DNA of 64,000 nt from Prevotella melaninogenica ATCC 25845 (GTDB lineage: Bacteria; Bacteroidota; Bacteroidia; Bacteroidales; Bacteroidaceae). Within the stretch, counting starts at the first letter, position 1. The number at the start of each line of letters is the position of its first letter. The translations under genes were made by a program, and so were the position numbers. Where the stretch lies: assembly GCF_000144405.1 (NCBI RefSeq), contig NC_014371.1:868001-932000 (forward strand), given 5' to 3'. Under the pieces are notes generated by a model. That model was not told the origin of the DNA. It did not search any database and worked only from the letters and a program-made list of their open reading frames with translations. This document shows positions 36,804-45,295 of the stretch, in pieces.

Positions 36804-37310
36804 ATGCGAACGATAAATTCTTTCATTTTACTTTGTGTATTCTGCCTGTTCTGTCAGCCGACCCTTGCCCAGCAGAGGGTGCGGCTGGCAGACTTGCCAC
36901 CTTTTGAGCGTGCTGTGGTCGTTGTGAAATATTTCGAGGGATTGCACGGCTGGAAGAATTATCCGTATGTTGGATATGGGCATCAGCTGCAACGGGGAGA
37001 GCATTTCACGGCGGATATGACGGAACGGCAGGCGGACTCACTGCTTCGTGCCGACCTTTGGAAATGCTTTGAACACTTCAAAGGCTATGGTAAGGATGCG
37101 CTGCTGCTCAGCCTCCTTGCCTATAATGTGGGAGTAGGACGACTGCTTGGATATGGTAAGCACTCCAAGAGTAGGCTGCTACGAAAGATAGAAGTTGGAG
37201 ACAGAAACATCTATCGGGAGTATGTTTCGTTCTGCCGATATAAGGGGAAAGTTTTGAAAGAACTGGTGAAACGGAGACAGGTAGAGTTTGCATTGTTTTA
37301 TATATCATGA
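36804..37310 (+). CDS. Conjugation-associated lysozyme-like muramidase
   Basis: A 168-residue exported protein with a signal peptide (LLCVFCLFCQPTLAQ). Its catalytic-type segment is VVKYFEGLHGWKNYPYVGYG, in which the glutamate of F-E-G-L corresponds to the phage-lysozyme catalytic glutamate. Later regions (LLSLLAYNVGVGRLLG) fit the GH24-like fold. It would cut peptidoglycan to let the mating channel pass. ATG 36804 follows the TTG at 36801. It is the last gene of the tra operon. Confidence 0.85.
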   Translation: MRTINSFILLCVFCLFCQPTLAQQRVRLADLPPFERAVVVVKYFEGLHGWKNYPYVGYGHQLQRGEHFTADMTERQADSLLRADLWKCFEHFKGYGKDALLLSLLAYNVGVGRLLGYGKHSKSRLLRKIEVGDRNIYREYVSFCRYKGKVLKELVKRRQVEFALFYIS

Positions 37311-37320
37311 TTGTCAAAAA

Positions 37321-37354
37321 CGCCTCTTGCGATATTTTTATGCTTGCAAGGGGC
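37321..37354 (+). terminator. Hairpin at the end of the tra operon
   Basis: ACGCCTCTTGC pairs with GCAAGGGGCGT (one G-T pair) over a 14-base loop just after the lysozyme gene. A TTTTATT tract follows some 12 bases later, so termination efficiency is uncertain. Confidence 0.5.
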
Positions 37355-37371
37355 GTATTCTGCCCGTTTTA

Positions 37372-37403
37372 TTCGTCTTCCTCGTTAAGAATGAGTAACT
37401 TTG
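37372..37403 (+). promoter_or_regulatory. Promoter of the second cargo island
   Basis: TAACTTTG at 37396-37403 matches the -7 consensus. TTCG at 37372-37375 is a weak -33 box with a 20-base spacer. It could drive the 116-residue gene, the 5S rRNA and the TAG-containing ORF as one unit up to the terminator at 38344. Confidence 0.5.
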
Positions 37404-37428
37404 CAGGAAAATTATTAAACTACATATT

Positions 37429-37779
37429 ATGCTTCAAGGAGATAACATAACAATACGAAAGGTACACGGAATTGCAGATACTGACCTGCAGAAAATTAAA
37501 GCATTTCTACAAGGAGCAGTGTATTCTTGGTGTATAACTCGCAATGATGAATGGTTCTGTGCGAGAAATTTTATAGGAGGAGATAATTATTACTGGGAAC
37601 ATTATCCTTTGGGAATCCTCTATTTTCGTCATATAGATGCAGGTTATGACCATGATTATGCTTTTGACCAGGCTGCAAAAGATGCCGGTAAGATATTGAA
37701 AAGTGTTCTGCAAGAAGATAATCGGCTCTTTGAAACTGAGGGCGGTTATACTCGCCGTTATCGTTGGAAGAAACAATAA
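37429..37779 (+). CDS. Small protein of unknown function next to a 5S rRNA
   Basis: A 116-residue soluble protein, rich in Tyr, Trp, Asp and His (RNDEWFCARNF, YYWEHYPLGILYFRHID, YDHDYAFDQAAKDAG). No family recognised. It begins 26 bases past a TAACTTTG promoter box and its TAA stop lies ten bases upstream of a 5S rRNA. It is not part of the standard tra set and is treated as cargo. A role in nucleic acid or translation is possible from context only. Confidence 0.6.
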   Translation: MLQGDNITIRKVHGIADTDLQKIKAFLQGAVYSWCITRNDEWFCARNFIGGDNYYWEHYPLGILYFRHIDAGYDHDYAFDQAAKDAGKILKSVLQEDNRLFETEGGYTRRYRWKKQ

Positions 37780-37788
37780 AAATATAAA

Positions 37789-37894
<106 letters not shown>

Positions 37895-37963
37895 CGTCCA
37901 CTAAATGAGTTCGGGACGTAAAGCCAATAACGGTAGAACTCTTTACTTTATAATTCAGCGAAA

Positions 37964-38305
37964 ATGAAAAAAAATTTATTTTTCAAAAAGTAGGTGATTG
38001 ATTTAAGTAAAAAACTTAGTCAATCCCTACAAGGATTGTCCTCTGACAAGTCTGTGATGATTGTATGTAACAATATAATTCCACTAATTGTCGGACTATT
38101 TAATCCAATAGCAGGTATAATAGCTACGGCTGTTGTAATGTGCTATTAGTTGTATAACAGTAAGGATGCCAATAAGAAGGTTGTGATAGTATCTAACAAT
38201 ATGATTCCTCTGATTGTTGGTTTGATAAATCCAATAGCAGGTATAATATCAACAATGATTTTGACTTGCTATTAGTTGTTTAGCAACAAAAAAGGAACAG
38301 ATTAA
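37964..38305 (+). CDS. 113-codon reading frame with three in-frame TAG codons and hydrophobic repeats
   Basis: From ATG 37964 (MKKNLFFKK) to TAA 38303 the frame is open except for TAG at codons 10 (37991), 62 (38147) and 104 (38273). There is no internal TAA or TGA. Codons 31-61 and 73-103 encode two copies of a hydrophobic repeat with the shared core I-P-L-I-V-G-L-x-N-P-I-A-G-I-I and the ending C-Y-TAG-L. A terminator follows 10 bases later. With normal decoding only a 9-residue peptide starts at the ATG. Restarts at GTG 37994 (51 residues) and TTG 38150 (41 residues) would give two small membrane peptides. Options are TAG readthrough or recoding, tandem toxin-like peptides, or a pseudogene. 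Confidence 0.45.
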
Positions 38306-38313
38306 GTTTCCGG

Positions 38314-38344
38314 AGCGGAGCAACGTGTTTGTTCCGCTTTTTTC
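38314..38344 (+). terminator. Intrinsic terminator after the TAG-containing ORF
   Basis: AGCGGAGCAA (38314-38323) pairs with TTGTTCCGCT (38329-38338), ten pairs with one G-U, around a five-base loop and is followed by six T residues. It closes the unit that begins near 37.4 kb. Confidence 0.85.
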
Positions 38345-38352
38345 ATAAGATA

Positions 38353-39958
38353 CCTCAATTCCGCAGTATTTTTTCTTGTGAGAAAATTTTATATGTTGAA
38401 ATGTCTTTTTGGGGCTCTATATGTTGATATGAGGTGCGTCGGTGTTTCTTGGGTCTTTTCTAAGCATACAATCCCCCTCCCAAACCAATGGGGAAGTATG
38501 ATAACCACAAAGAAATACTGTTTATTCAATGAAGACCTCAGAGTAGTAGGTTTTATTTGTATATAGGTTCAGAACGTTCTGCCTTCCAGTGCGCACCCAT
38601 TTTGCTGGTACGCTGACAAAATGTAGGATAAAGGCTTTCAGTCTGCTTGTCTTTTTCAATGGCTTGACCTTATCGCTGATATGACGGACGAGATAGAGAT
38701 AGAAGTTCTTCAGCATGGCGGTAACCATCATGAAAACCATGTTCTCAGCCATAAAGGAAAAGGGCAGATGCGACCATCCGAAGTCATTGTTCTGTATGTC
38801 GAAGTTCTTTTCGCTTGCTCCACGCTCATTATAATAATGTAATGATGTCCTTCTCGGTAGATGTCCGGTTATTGGTGAGGATACAGCGGTATGTGTATAT
38901 TACTCCGAAGATATCTGTCTGCCCCCTGCCATCCTTGTCTTTCAAAGGACTACGCTGTACGACAAGCCTGTATGACTTTCCTTCTATTAAGTTGTCTATG
39001 CTGACGGAGGTGACATCGCATCTCTCATAACCAACCTCAACACTCTTCCATTCTTTCAGCTAGCGGAAGTTCTCATTGCGACTGCCACAGTTGGCAGCAC
39101 GTATGTAGAACGTGTTGCAGTGCGACTCTACGGTTTGGATGATTTTCTTTGAGAACGCCCCACAATCAGCACGGAAACGCTCTATTACCACACCAAGTTC
39201 TGAGGTTACACGGTCCATAATGCGACGGAGCGTGTCTTCTTGATGGAATCTCACATTGGTGTTTCCGTCACGATTCTCACCTCCGACTATGATTCCCCCA
39301 ATGGAAGCCCAACCAGGGAAATAGCCAAAATCCTGCTTGTAAGAATACTTTGCATCGAACTTGTGGGCTGGTGGATAAACTGATGATCAAAGTCTAAGTC
39401 AACATGACTGCCCACCTTTATAAGCCCCATTCTTCGTATCATCCGTAAAAGTAAGGTATTCAACTTTTCTGCTGTGTTGAAACTGTAAGACCTGCCGGAG
39501 GTTTCGCTCTTATAGACAATATTCTTTTCGGCAAGCTCCTTTAGTCCGCGTCCCACAGTGCCGGCACCAGGTAATAGCGTGTCAGGTCTCTGCTTGAACT
39601 GTCCTATAAGCACATTGATGTCCTCAAGGCATTCTCCACCACAAAGGTAACTGAAGAAGAGAGAGCCAAAAATACTTCTATAACAGAATACTTTGCCGCT
39701 ACTTCCACGTTTGCCCAATACAGATTCGGTAAGTTTTTCAAAGCCCAACTTTGAAAAAATGTCCATAATGTGATAAATTCTACCGAAGGAAGTGATATTC
39801 TCGCTTTTAATTGCTACCTTTGCCATGTCAGTTTTTTGCTTACTTATTATGTTTGCAGCACCAAGATAGGTGAATTTTCTGACATATCCAAGTGTTTTGA
39901 GAACTTTGTTTCTCAGGCACTTGGAGTTCTTACAAGAATTTATGCTGCGGAATTAAGG
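38353..39958 (-). mobile_element. IS1380-family insertion sequence, degraded
   Basis: The ends CCTCAATTCCGCAGTA (38353-38368) and TGCTGCGGAATTAAGG (39943-39958) form an imperfect inverted repeat that continues inward for about 30 bases (TTCTTGTGAGAA against GTTCTTACAAGAA). The 1606-bp length and the broken transposase inside fit IS1380. I see no target duplication. The outer right end lies six bases before the next start codon. Confidence 0.8.
38522..39826 (-). pseudogene. IS1380-family transposase, broken
   Basis: The N-terminal part (ATG 39826, MAKVAIKSENITSFGRIYHI, ...VGSHVDLDFDHQF) is intact for about 150 codons. Near 39378 a frameshift (ATC-CACCAGCCC region) moves into the frame encoding FDAKYSYKQDFGYFPGW. 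A TAG at 39060 interrupts ENFR*LKEW. Another frameshift near 38830 leads to ERGASEKNF, and the last part ends YYSEVFIE at 38522. At least three lesions make it inactive. Confidence 0.85.
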
Positions 39959-39964
39959 AATTTT

Positions 39965-40627
39965 ATGTATTACCATAACTTAATACTTGTTCAAGATAAA
40001 ATGAATGAAATCATCGAATATATTTTAGGAAAAGAGAATCTTCTTTTGGATATCTTCACCATTGTTTTCACTGTTATGTATTCATTATCTGTAATTCGCT
40101 TGTTAGGAAAGCTGAAAGCTCGAAAATTAGAACGGAAAAAGATATTTATTAATACTTTTATCAAGGGTATATCAGATAATACTATTGCAAATTCAACTGA
40201 TTTATTGAATATATATTCTGGAATAACAAAATTGAGTCCCGAAGATTTAACAAACAGACAGGACTTAAATAAATGGCTTAGGGAGATTCTTGCTAAACTT
40301 ATAAATAAAGAAGTTGGACAGGATTTAGTACAAGATAAAGTAATAGAAATAAAGGAAAAAATTACGAATTTCATTAAAGAAAACGAAACCACTAATCCTT
40401 ATACAGACTTGCCAGATACAGAGCGAAGTATAATTAATGATTTGAGTGCATTTAATAAATTAGGTGACCAAAATTCTATAAATAGAAAACTAAGCGAATT
40501 GAGTAGTGTTATTATTACTAGACATGAACAACAGAAGAAAATTGAAAATTTGAATAAATGGTCTATTCCGTTAGCAATTATAGGAATGGTTTTGACTATC
40601 ATATTTGGGATTTTATCTATAATCTAA
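39965..40627 (+). CDS. Membrane protein of unknown function beside an IS end
   Basis: The 220-residue protein (ATG 39965; ATG 40001 possible) has a membrane helix near residues 25-48 (LLLDIFTIVFTVMYSLSVI), a polar helical middle (about 150 residues) and a C-terminal helix (IPLAIIGMVLTIIFGILSII). The middle would face the cytoplasm. The frame is open upstream through the IS end, but that part is IS sequence and is not included. No family is recognised. The layout of two membrane anchors around a soluble helical domain recalls some phage-defence effectors, but no motif confirms this. AT-rich composition and IS neighbours mark it as cargo. Confidence 0.6.
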   Translation: MYYHNLILVQDKMNEIIEYILGKENLLLDIFTIVFTVMYSLSVIRLLGKLKARKLERKKIFINTFIKGISDNTIANSTDLLNIYSGITKLSPEDLTNRQDLNKWLREILAKLINKEVGQDLVQDKVIEIKEKITNFIKENETTNPYTDLPDTERSIINDLSAFNKLGDQNSINRKLSELSSVIITRHEQQKKIENLNKWSIPLAIIGMVLTIIFGILSII

Positions 40628-40786
40628 CGTTAGTTTGATTAATTTGAACAAGTCTTGACTATTACAATTAATTCAATTTACCAAATTATTAACAACAATG
40701 TTTTCATCGAGTTCACGTCAAATATGTACTTTTTGATTATTGATTAAAGTATTTGGTATGCAAATAGAGTTTTGCAGAGTTCAATA

Positions 40787-41023
40787 TTATAGAGATTTCG
40801 TAATCAAATGAGTAGTGATATCCTTGGGTACATGAGAACCACCACAGAAGTAGATACTCATGAGAGAACGGATGATTTCGCTGTACTGATAACCGAACGA
40901 TCTACACCTTAGACCGAGGGTTGAGTCGATTACAGATGATAATGTGGAGTCAAATTGCTCCATGATTGAAAATAATCCCCCAAAAGGAGTGAGTCTCTCA
41001 GATTTAATTTGTATCTTCGCCAT
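40787..41023 (-). pseudogene. IS1380-family transposase, N-terminal fragment
   Basis: About 75 codons starting MAKIQIKSERLTPFGGLFSI and including LMSIYFCGGSHVPKDITTHL, clearly related in layout to the neighbouring transposase (CGGECLEDI at the same place). The frame ends just past the truncation point. Confidence 0.8.
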
Positions 41024-41156
41024 GTCTATCGTCGGATCCTCTTGTTTTTTGCAACACTAAGATAAGTGAAAATTCTGACATGGCAAAATCCTGAGCAACT
41101 TTTTGTTGCTCAAGTACTTAAAAAGTTTAATTTATAATAGTGTTGCGGAATTAAGA
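40787..41156 (-). mobile_element. Truncated IS1380-family copy
   Basis: The right end TGTTGCGGAATTAAG (41142-41156) matches the end of the neighbouring IS1380 copy. A hairpin TGAGCAAC-TTTTT-GTTGCTCA (41091-41111) and the start of a transposase lie inside. The left part is missing, with the break near 40790. No opposite end is visible before 40627. The 160 bases to its left (40628-40786) show nothing I can assign. Confidence 0.75.
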
Positions 41157-41162
41157 AAAAAT

Positions 41163-42176
41163 ATGAATTCACAGTTTCCAATACTTGCATTAAACAGTAA
41201 CATTACGCAGCTCATCAAAAAAATCCCTTCCGCTGGCATTTTAGAAAATATCAAGGAAGGACTTAACAATGAAATTCGTTTTATAGACCAAGATTGTCCT
41301 ATTTCAGATGTTGCTAAAATAGTAAAGTTTCCAATGGATGGAAAAAGTTATGTTAGCCTGTCTGCAGCATACTGTCAATATCTATGGCTAATGTGCAGCA
41401 TAATTATAAGAGAAATCGATTTGTCTGTGGTTATGGAGGAGTGCAAACGATGTGGTGTTACTTTAGAGCAATTTATAGAAGGCACAAAGCAAGCGGTAAG
41501 TCTTTCTCAAGAACAATTTTTGGAACAGATTCCTTTAGAATATAAAGGGATAAATATAGAACAGTATATTGATTACTTAAAACGAATTCCTGAACTATTA
41601 AATATCGAAGAGTTTTGTAAACTACAAAAATATTATATAAAATTATTGGTCGAATTAATGAGGCAAGAAACGTTTAATTTAGGTGATTTCTCTGCAATTG
41701 ATGTCAATACACCGTATGGGGAGAAAATCAACTCTGTTTATTGCTTTGGAATTTGTTTTATTCTTCTACACGAGGCATCACATTTTGCTCTTGGGCATCT
41801 TGATAAAGTAAGCCCTGCTATACAAGATGAAGTAGAAGCAGACTTTTCATCTTTTGGGAGTATTTACTCTGACATATCTGAAAATGAAAAGTTTTCTGCA
41901 AATTGTGGGGTCCTTTGTGCTCTGTTCTCACTTCTTTACCTAAATCCAACAATTGAACCTGATAATATCCACCCCACAGAGGACGAGAGAATTTTTAAGG
42001 TCTATGAGTGTATAAAAAATGATAATCCAAAATACATAGTAATATTGGTTCAGTTTTTTAAGTATTGGGCAGAAATTTATCAGATAATCGATTTTCCTCC
42101 CAATCTACAAAACACAGAGGATTCCGTAGATAGGATTAAGGATTTTCTTGCAGAGTATAAGAAGATAAAAGCGTGA
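41163..42176 (+). CDS. HEXXH metalloprotease-like protein (Lit/peptidase U49-like)
   Basis: The 337-residue protein carries a zinc-protease motif H203-E-A-S-H207 within FILLHEASHFALGHLD, followed 15 residues later by E-V-E-A-D (223-227) as a likely third ligand region. This order is that of peptidase U49, whose best known member, phage exclusion protein Lit of E. coli, cleaves EF-Tu during T4 infection. No signal peptide is present, so action in the cytoplasm is expected. ATG 41163 lies six bases after an IS1380 end. I cannot verify the family match by search. Other cytoplasmic HEXXH proteins (ImmA-like) are alternatives, but the E-x-x-x-D spacing fits Lit-like proteins better. Confidence 0.6.
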   Translation: MNSQFPILALNSNITQLIKKIPSAGILENIKEGLNNEIRFIDQDCPISDVAKIVKFPMDGKSYVSLSAAYCQYLWLMCSIIIREIDLSVVMEECKRCGVTLEQFIEGTKQAVSLSQEQFLEQIPLEYKGINIEQYIDYLKRIPELLNIEEFCKLQKYYIKLLVELMRQETFNLGDFSAIDVNTPYGEKINSVYCFGICFILLHEASHFALGHLDKVSPAIQDEVEADFSSFGSIYSDISENEKFSANCGVLCALFSLLYLNPTIEPDNIHPTEDERIFKVYECIKNDNPKYIVILVQFFKYWAEIYQIIDFPPNLQNTEDSVDRIKDFLAEYKKIKA

Positions 42177-42285
42177 TATTATTGATGTTTCTGCGACTTT
42201 CTTTTGCTTCTTTTCTTTGGTCGCCTACTCGTTCAAAGAAAAAGAAAAGAAGCCACGCAAGTTTGAGGTTGCGTGGCTCATTGTG

Positions 42286-42504
42286 TTAGGATTTTTCAAT
42301 AGTTTCAATTATCCGTTCTTCGGGGTGGGTATCAAAAGCCCAGTTGATTTGTTCATCGGGCAGGATGCTGTGTACTCCTCTGCCCATCACCATACCACAA
42401 TCTTCAAGGATTTTACGCTCGGCTTCCTCTCGGTTTGTGGCTGCTACCTCAAATACTCCTTCAAAAATGTATTGGGTGCGTACTCTGTAAACATTCCTTT
42501 CCAT
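42286..42504 (-). CDS. Small ICE protein, unknown
   Basis: A 72-residue protein starting MERNVYRVRTQYIFEGVFEV and ending ERIIETIEKS. The frame extends upstream to 42618 but ATG 42504 fits better, five bases after the upstream gene's stop at 42509. It contains ATNREEAERKILEDCGMVMG, a helical segment of the kind found in small ICE proteins that handle daily modifications or plasmid-like partners; no family assigned. Operon with the next gene upstream. Confidence 0.6.
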   Translation of the reverse strand: MERNVYRVRTQYIFEGVFEVAATNREEAERKILEDCGMVMGRGVHSILPDEQINWAFDTHPEERIIETIEKS

Positions 42505-42508
42505 ATCT

Positions 42509-42763
42509 TCAAAATTCAGCAATGAGTAATCTGTGTTCCATTGGCTCACCATTGTATAACCTACGATGGGTGAGCCAAAAATGGTGCGCTCCGTAACCAT
42601 AGACAAAGAACTTGTCAAGTTCCGTTTCTTGGGAGATTTGGAGGAGTGCGGTCTGCAACTCCTCCTTGTTCTCGGCTATGCTTATGGCGTTGATAACTCT
42701 CACGATAATATTGGGGATTTCGTCTGCCCAATTATGAATAATGTCTTCTATCTGTACTTTCAT
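42509..42763 (-). CDS. Small ICE protein, unknown
   Basis: An 84-residue protein (MKVQIEDIIHNWADEIPNI) with a helical first half and a His/Tyr-rich second half (YGYGAHHFWLTHRRLY). It lies between the PcfJ-like gene and another small ORF on the same strand, 25 bases past the PcfJ-like stop, so it is likely co-transcribed. No family recognised. Confidence 0.6.
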   Translation of the reverse strand: MKVQIEDIIHNWADEIPNIIVRVINAISIAENKEELQTALLQISQETELDKFFVYGYGAHHFWLTHRRLYNGEPMEHRLLIAEF

Positions 42764-42788
42764 ACTCCTTTATTTAATGGTTCATACT

Positions 42789-44063
42789 TTATGCTGTCGC
42801 TTTCATTCTTCGGCTTATAAGACCTCGATTGGCATTGACAAGGTTTACTATCTGCTCGTGGTATTCCGTATTCTTGTTGCATACCCCACGACTTTGCACC
42901 ACTTCCAAAGTTCGTAATGATACTTCAATAGTTTCTATTCGCTTGCCTTCAATGGTAGCCGAAAGGATAAGGGAGTCCTCCTTAAGGTAGTATGCATTAG
43001 AAAATACGCAATGGTGCATTGATACACCTTCTTCTAAATGTTCCTGCACACTCTCTAATACGTGGACTTGGATAGTGCCGTCCGTGAAACAGATACCGAA
43101 AAACTTGGATTTAAGTTCCTTGAAACGCTTTTCGTCTTCCATTGCCTTCTTTTGCTTCTGTTCTATCTCCTCCTTTTCACGCTGCCTGAGAAGTTCCTCG
43201 TGTCTGCGGTCGTGTTCGCCTTTAAGGTCTGTGGGGCATAAATATTTTGGATTATGAATATCCTTACCTAATCTTCTAAGTGTATCTACATAATCACTCC
43301 AAAGAGAAATGTCTGCTATCTCATAGCCGTTACGGACTGCAATCTTGTAGGACTGCCATAGTTCCTCAAAAGTTCTCTTGTTGCCAAGAAAGTAACGTAA
43401 ATGGTCTGTGCTACCTGCCTTTAGCAATGTTTCCACACGGCTGTCTGTAAGCAATGCAGGAATAAGATGAGTAGGCACGATGCCATAGAAATTATCCTTA
43501 AAACCATTTCTTTGAAGTTTATTTGTAACCTTGAACTTCGGATATATGGGTGAGTAGGCAATATGCTGATAGGCTTCATTATCGTTGCGTATCGCCATAG
43601 GACTATAATAGGAAAAGGTATCAACATAGTGTCCCAATACCCTCTGTATAGCAACCACAGCTTTTCGTCCCTGCATATTCCACCAATATTGCCCAATCTC
43701 AATTATAGAAGTCTGTGCTTTGTAACCTCTCTCCATACCCACAATAAGTAGGAACATACGCAATACTTGAAACTCTCCACAAGTAGTAAGTATGGTGAAA
43801 TACTGCTTTTGCTGCAACTTGCGTTCGTAGGTTTCCTTGACCTGCAACTTTGACCTGCAATGAGGGCAGGTGCAAGTTTCTCTATGTTTGTTCATTACCC
43901 AACTATGCCCACAATCCATACAAGTGGTGCGACCTTGTGGTAAGCGGTAGGCGAAGTGGTCAATGCACTCACGGAATGCCCATCTGCTTTGTGTCTTGGT
44001 TATCGGGCGAAGGTGCCTGCTCTCGGCAAGGACTGCCTTCTCAAACTTGTTTCTCGGTTTCAT
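42789..44063 (-). CDS. PcfJ-like protein
   Basis: The 424-residue protein has an N-terminal zinc-ribbon-like pair (CMDCGH and CTCPHCRS at residues 38-60). A lysine-rich coiled stretch lies near residues 295-320 (EKEEIEQKQKKAMEDEKRF). The C-terminal part contains VHVLESVQEHLEEGVSMHHC, the signature region of PcfJ-like proteins. Such proteins accompany conjugative elements in Bacteroidota and Firmicutes; the role is unknown. It lies five bases downstream of the PcfK-like gene, forming a pair as in other elements. Confidence 0.85.
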   Translation of the reverse strand: MKPRNKFEKAVLAESRHLRPITKTQSRWAFRECIDHFAYRLPQGRTTCMDCGHSWVMNKHRETCTCPHCRSKLQVKETYERKLQQKQYFTILTTCGEFQVLRMFLLIVGMERGYKAQTSIIEIGQYWWNMQGRKAVVAIQRVLGHYVDTFSYYSPMAIRNDNEAYQHIAYSPIYPKFKVTNKLQRNGFKDNFYGIVPTHLIPALLTDSRVETLLKAGSTDHLRYFLGNKRTFEELWQSYKIAVRNGYEIADISLWSDYVDTLRRLGKDIHNPKYLCPTDLKGEHDRRHEELLRQREKEEIEQKQKKAMEDEKRFKELKSKFFGICFTDGTIQVHVLESVQEHLEEGVSMHHCVFSNAYYLKEDSLILSATIEGKRIETIEVSLRTLEVVQSRGVCNKNTEYHEQIVNLVNANRGLISRRMKATA

Positions 44064-44067
44064 AGGC

Positions 44068-44487
44068 TTAAAAATCGAATAGTGATGGTTGTACTTGGGT
44101 TGTCGCGTTCTCAGTCTTTTTCACTCGTGCGTTACGGCTCTGTATCTTGGCAAGTTCCTCACGCTGATATTGTTTAATGGCTTCCTGCCTTGCTTCGGCT
44201 TTTTCTTCCTCTGTGAGTTCTACAATGTGATTAACGGCTACTTGGCAAGAAATAGCCTTACCCACCTCTATATCGTCCTCATCGTAGTAGTGAACAGCCA
44301 TAGAGAAAATTTCATCATCATCAAAGCCATTGCAACCGCTTTTCTGCACTTCATTAAGAATGTAGGTGATGCACTCCTCGATATTCTTGTTTGGCTTCAA
44401 CAAGTTAGGGGCAAATAATGGGTCTGTCATAGCACGCTGATTAAGATACTCGGCTATTGTCCGTGTGAAATGTTCTGTTCCTTTCAT
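44068..44487 (-). CDS. PcfK-like protein
   Basis: A 139-residue protein starting MKGTEHFTRTIAEYLNQRA, typical for PcfK-like proteins. The frame continues upstream to 44529 but that ATG is less likely. The acidic middle (YDEDDIEVGKAIS) and the SLFDF tail are also family features. The SLFDF end resembles a sliding-clamp-binding motif (QxxLFx[F/L] type: QPSLFDF), which may link it to DNA replication of the element; this is inference. Confidence 0.82.
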   Translation of the reverse strand: MKGTEHFTRTIAEYLNQRAMTDPLFAPNLLKPNKNIEECITYILNEVQKSGCNGFDDDEIFSMAVHYYDEDDIEVGKAISCQVAVNHIVELTEEEKAEARQEAIKQYQREELAKIQSRNARVKKTENATTQVQPSLFDF

Positions 44488-44509
44488 TGTCGTATATGTT
44501 TTGATGTTG

Positions 44510-44941
44510 TTAATACTTGGGAATTTCAACTATTTGATTGATACGTCCATACAGGTAGGCTCTTAGGCTTGTTCTATCGGGTGCGTAATACTCTGTCCAT
44601 TGTCCGTACTGATTGACAAGGTATTTCTTCAGCACGTCAAAGAAGTCAAAGCGATAGCCTTGTAGGGGAACGGCAGTACGGAAGTAGGTATTAGAGTTCA
44701 CCGCTTCACATAGCCAATTCTTTTCCTCACGGCTCATACGCTCGCCACAATAGAGTTTCACACGTAGGAGATATACTTTGCTATTACAAAGGCTCTCCAA
44801 AGGGGGAACGTCCCATTGTACAAACTTAATTGCCAACACTTGCTCACTTTTTCCAACCACAGAGTTAATGCGGTAATGAGAGGAGGAGCTATATCCTTTT
44901 CTTTTCATCGAAGATGTTGTATTTACTTTTTGCTTATCCAT
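44510..44941 (-). CDS. Conserved ICE protein, unknown function
   Basis: A 143-residue basic protein starting MDKQKVNTTSSMKRKGYSSS. An open extension to 45208 is not preferred because it is cysteine- and proline-rich and has no start context. The body (YLLRVKLYCGERMSREEKNW, RFDFFDVLKKYLVNQYGQWT) looks like a compact alpha/beta domain. It is upstream of the PcfK-like gene on the same strand. Genes of this size are common here in Bacteroidota ICEs; no function known to me. Confidence 0.65.
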   Translation of the reverse strand: MDKQKVNTTSSMKRKGYSSSSHYRINSVVGKSEQVLAIKFVQWDVPPLESLCNSKVYLLRVKLYCGERMSREEKNWLCEAVNSNTYFRTAVPLQGYRFDFFDVLKKYLVNQYGQWTEYYAPDRTSLRAYLYGRINQIVEIPKY

Positions 44942-45295
44942 AGCGACATTTTTTTTATGCGTCCAAAGATCGGAGTATGCTGATTCCTTTTTGTAGCAAA
45001 ATAGAGGTAGCGGGGCGGGCTTACACAAGGTTTTGGCGGAAAATACAACCCGTAGGTGTGGAGATTTTCCAGACAAACCAAGTGGCTTAGGACCTTGGGA
45101 AAGCCACATGCCCCGTACTACCTTTGCGGATAAAAAGGGAACAGCATCCGTCTTCTTCATTTCGCATATTGTGGAGCATTGGAAAGGAAGCGAAAGTGCA
45201 ACGCCCATAGTGAGAAATAGAAAAGGTGGCTATCTCGAAATGTGAGATAACCACCTAATGAACGATAAATGAAAGGTATTACAGAGCTGTGCTTC

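Noticed and set aside
37895-37963. Possible suppressor tRNA between the 5S rRNA and the TAG-containing ORF
   Set aside because: A GTTCGGGAC segment recalls a T arm, but no acceptor or anticodon arm can be folded in the 69 bases.
38378-38566. 62-codon plus-strand ORF at the IS1380 left end
   Set aside because: Lies over the IS end and the last codons of the transposase; no coding sign.
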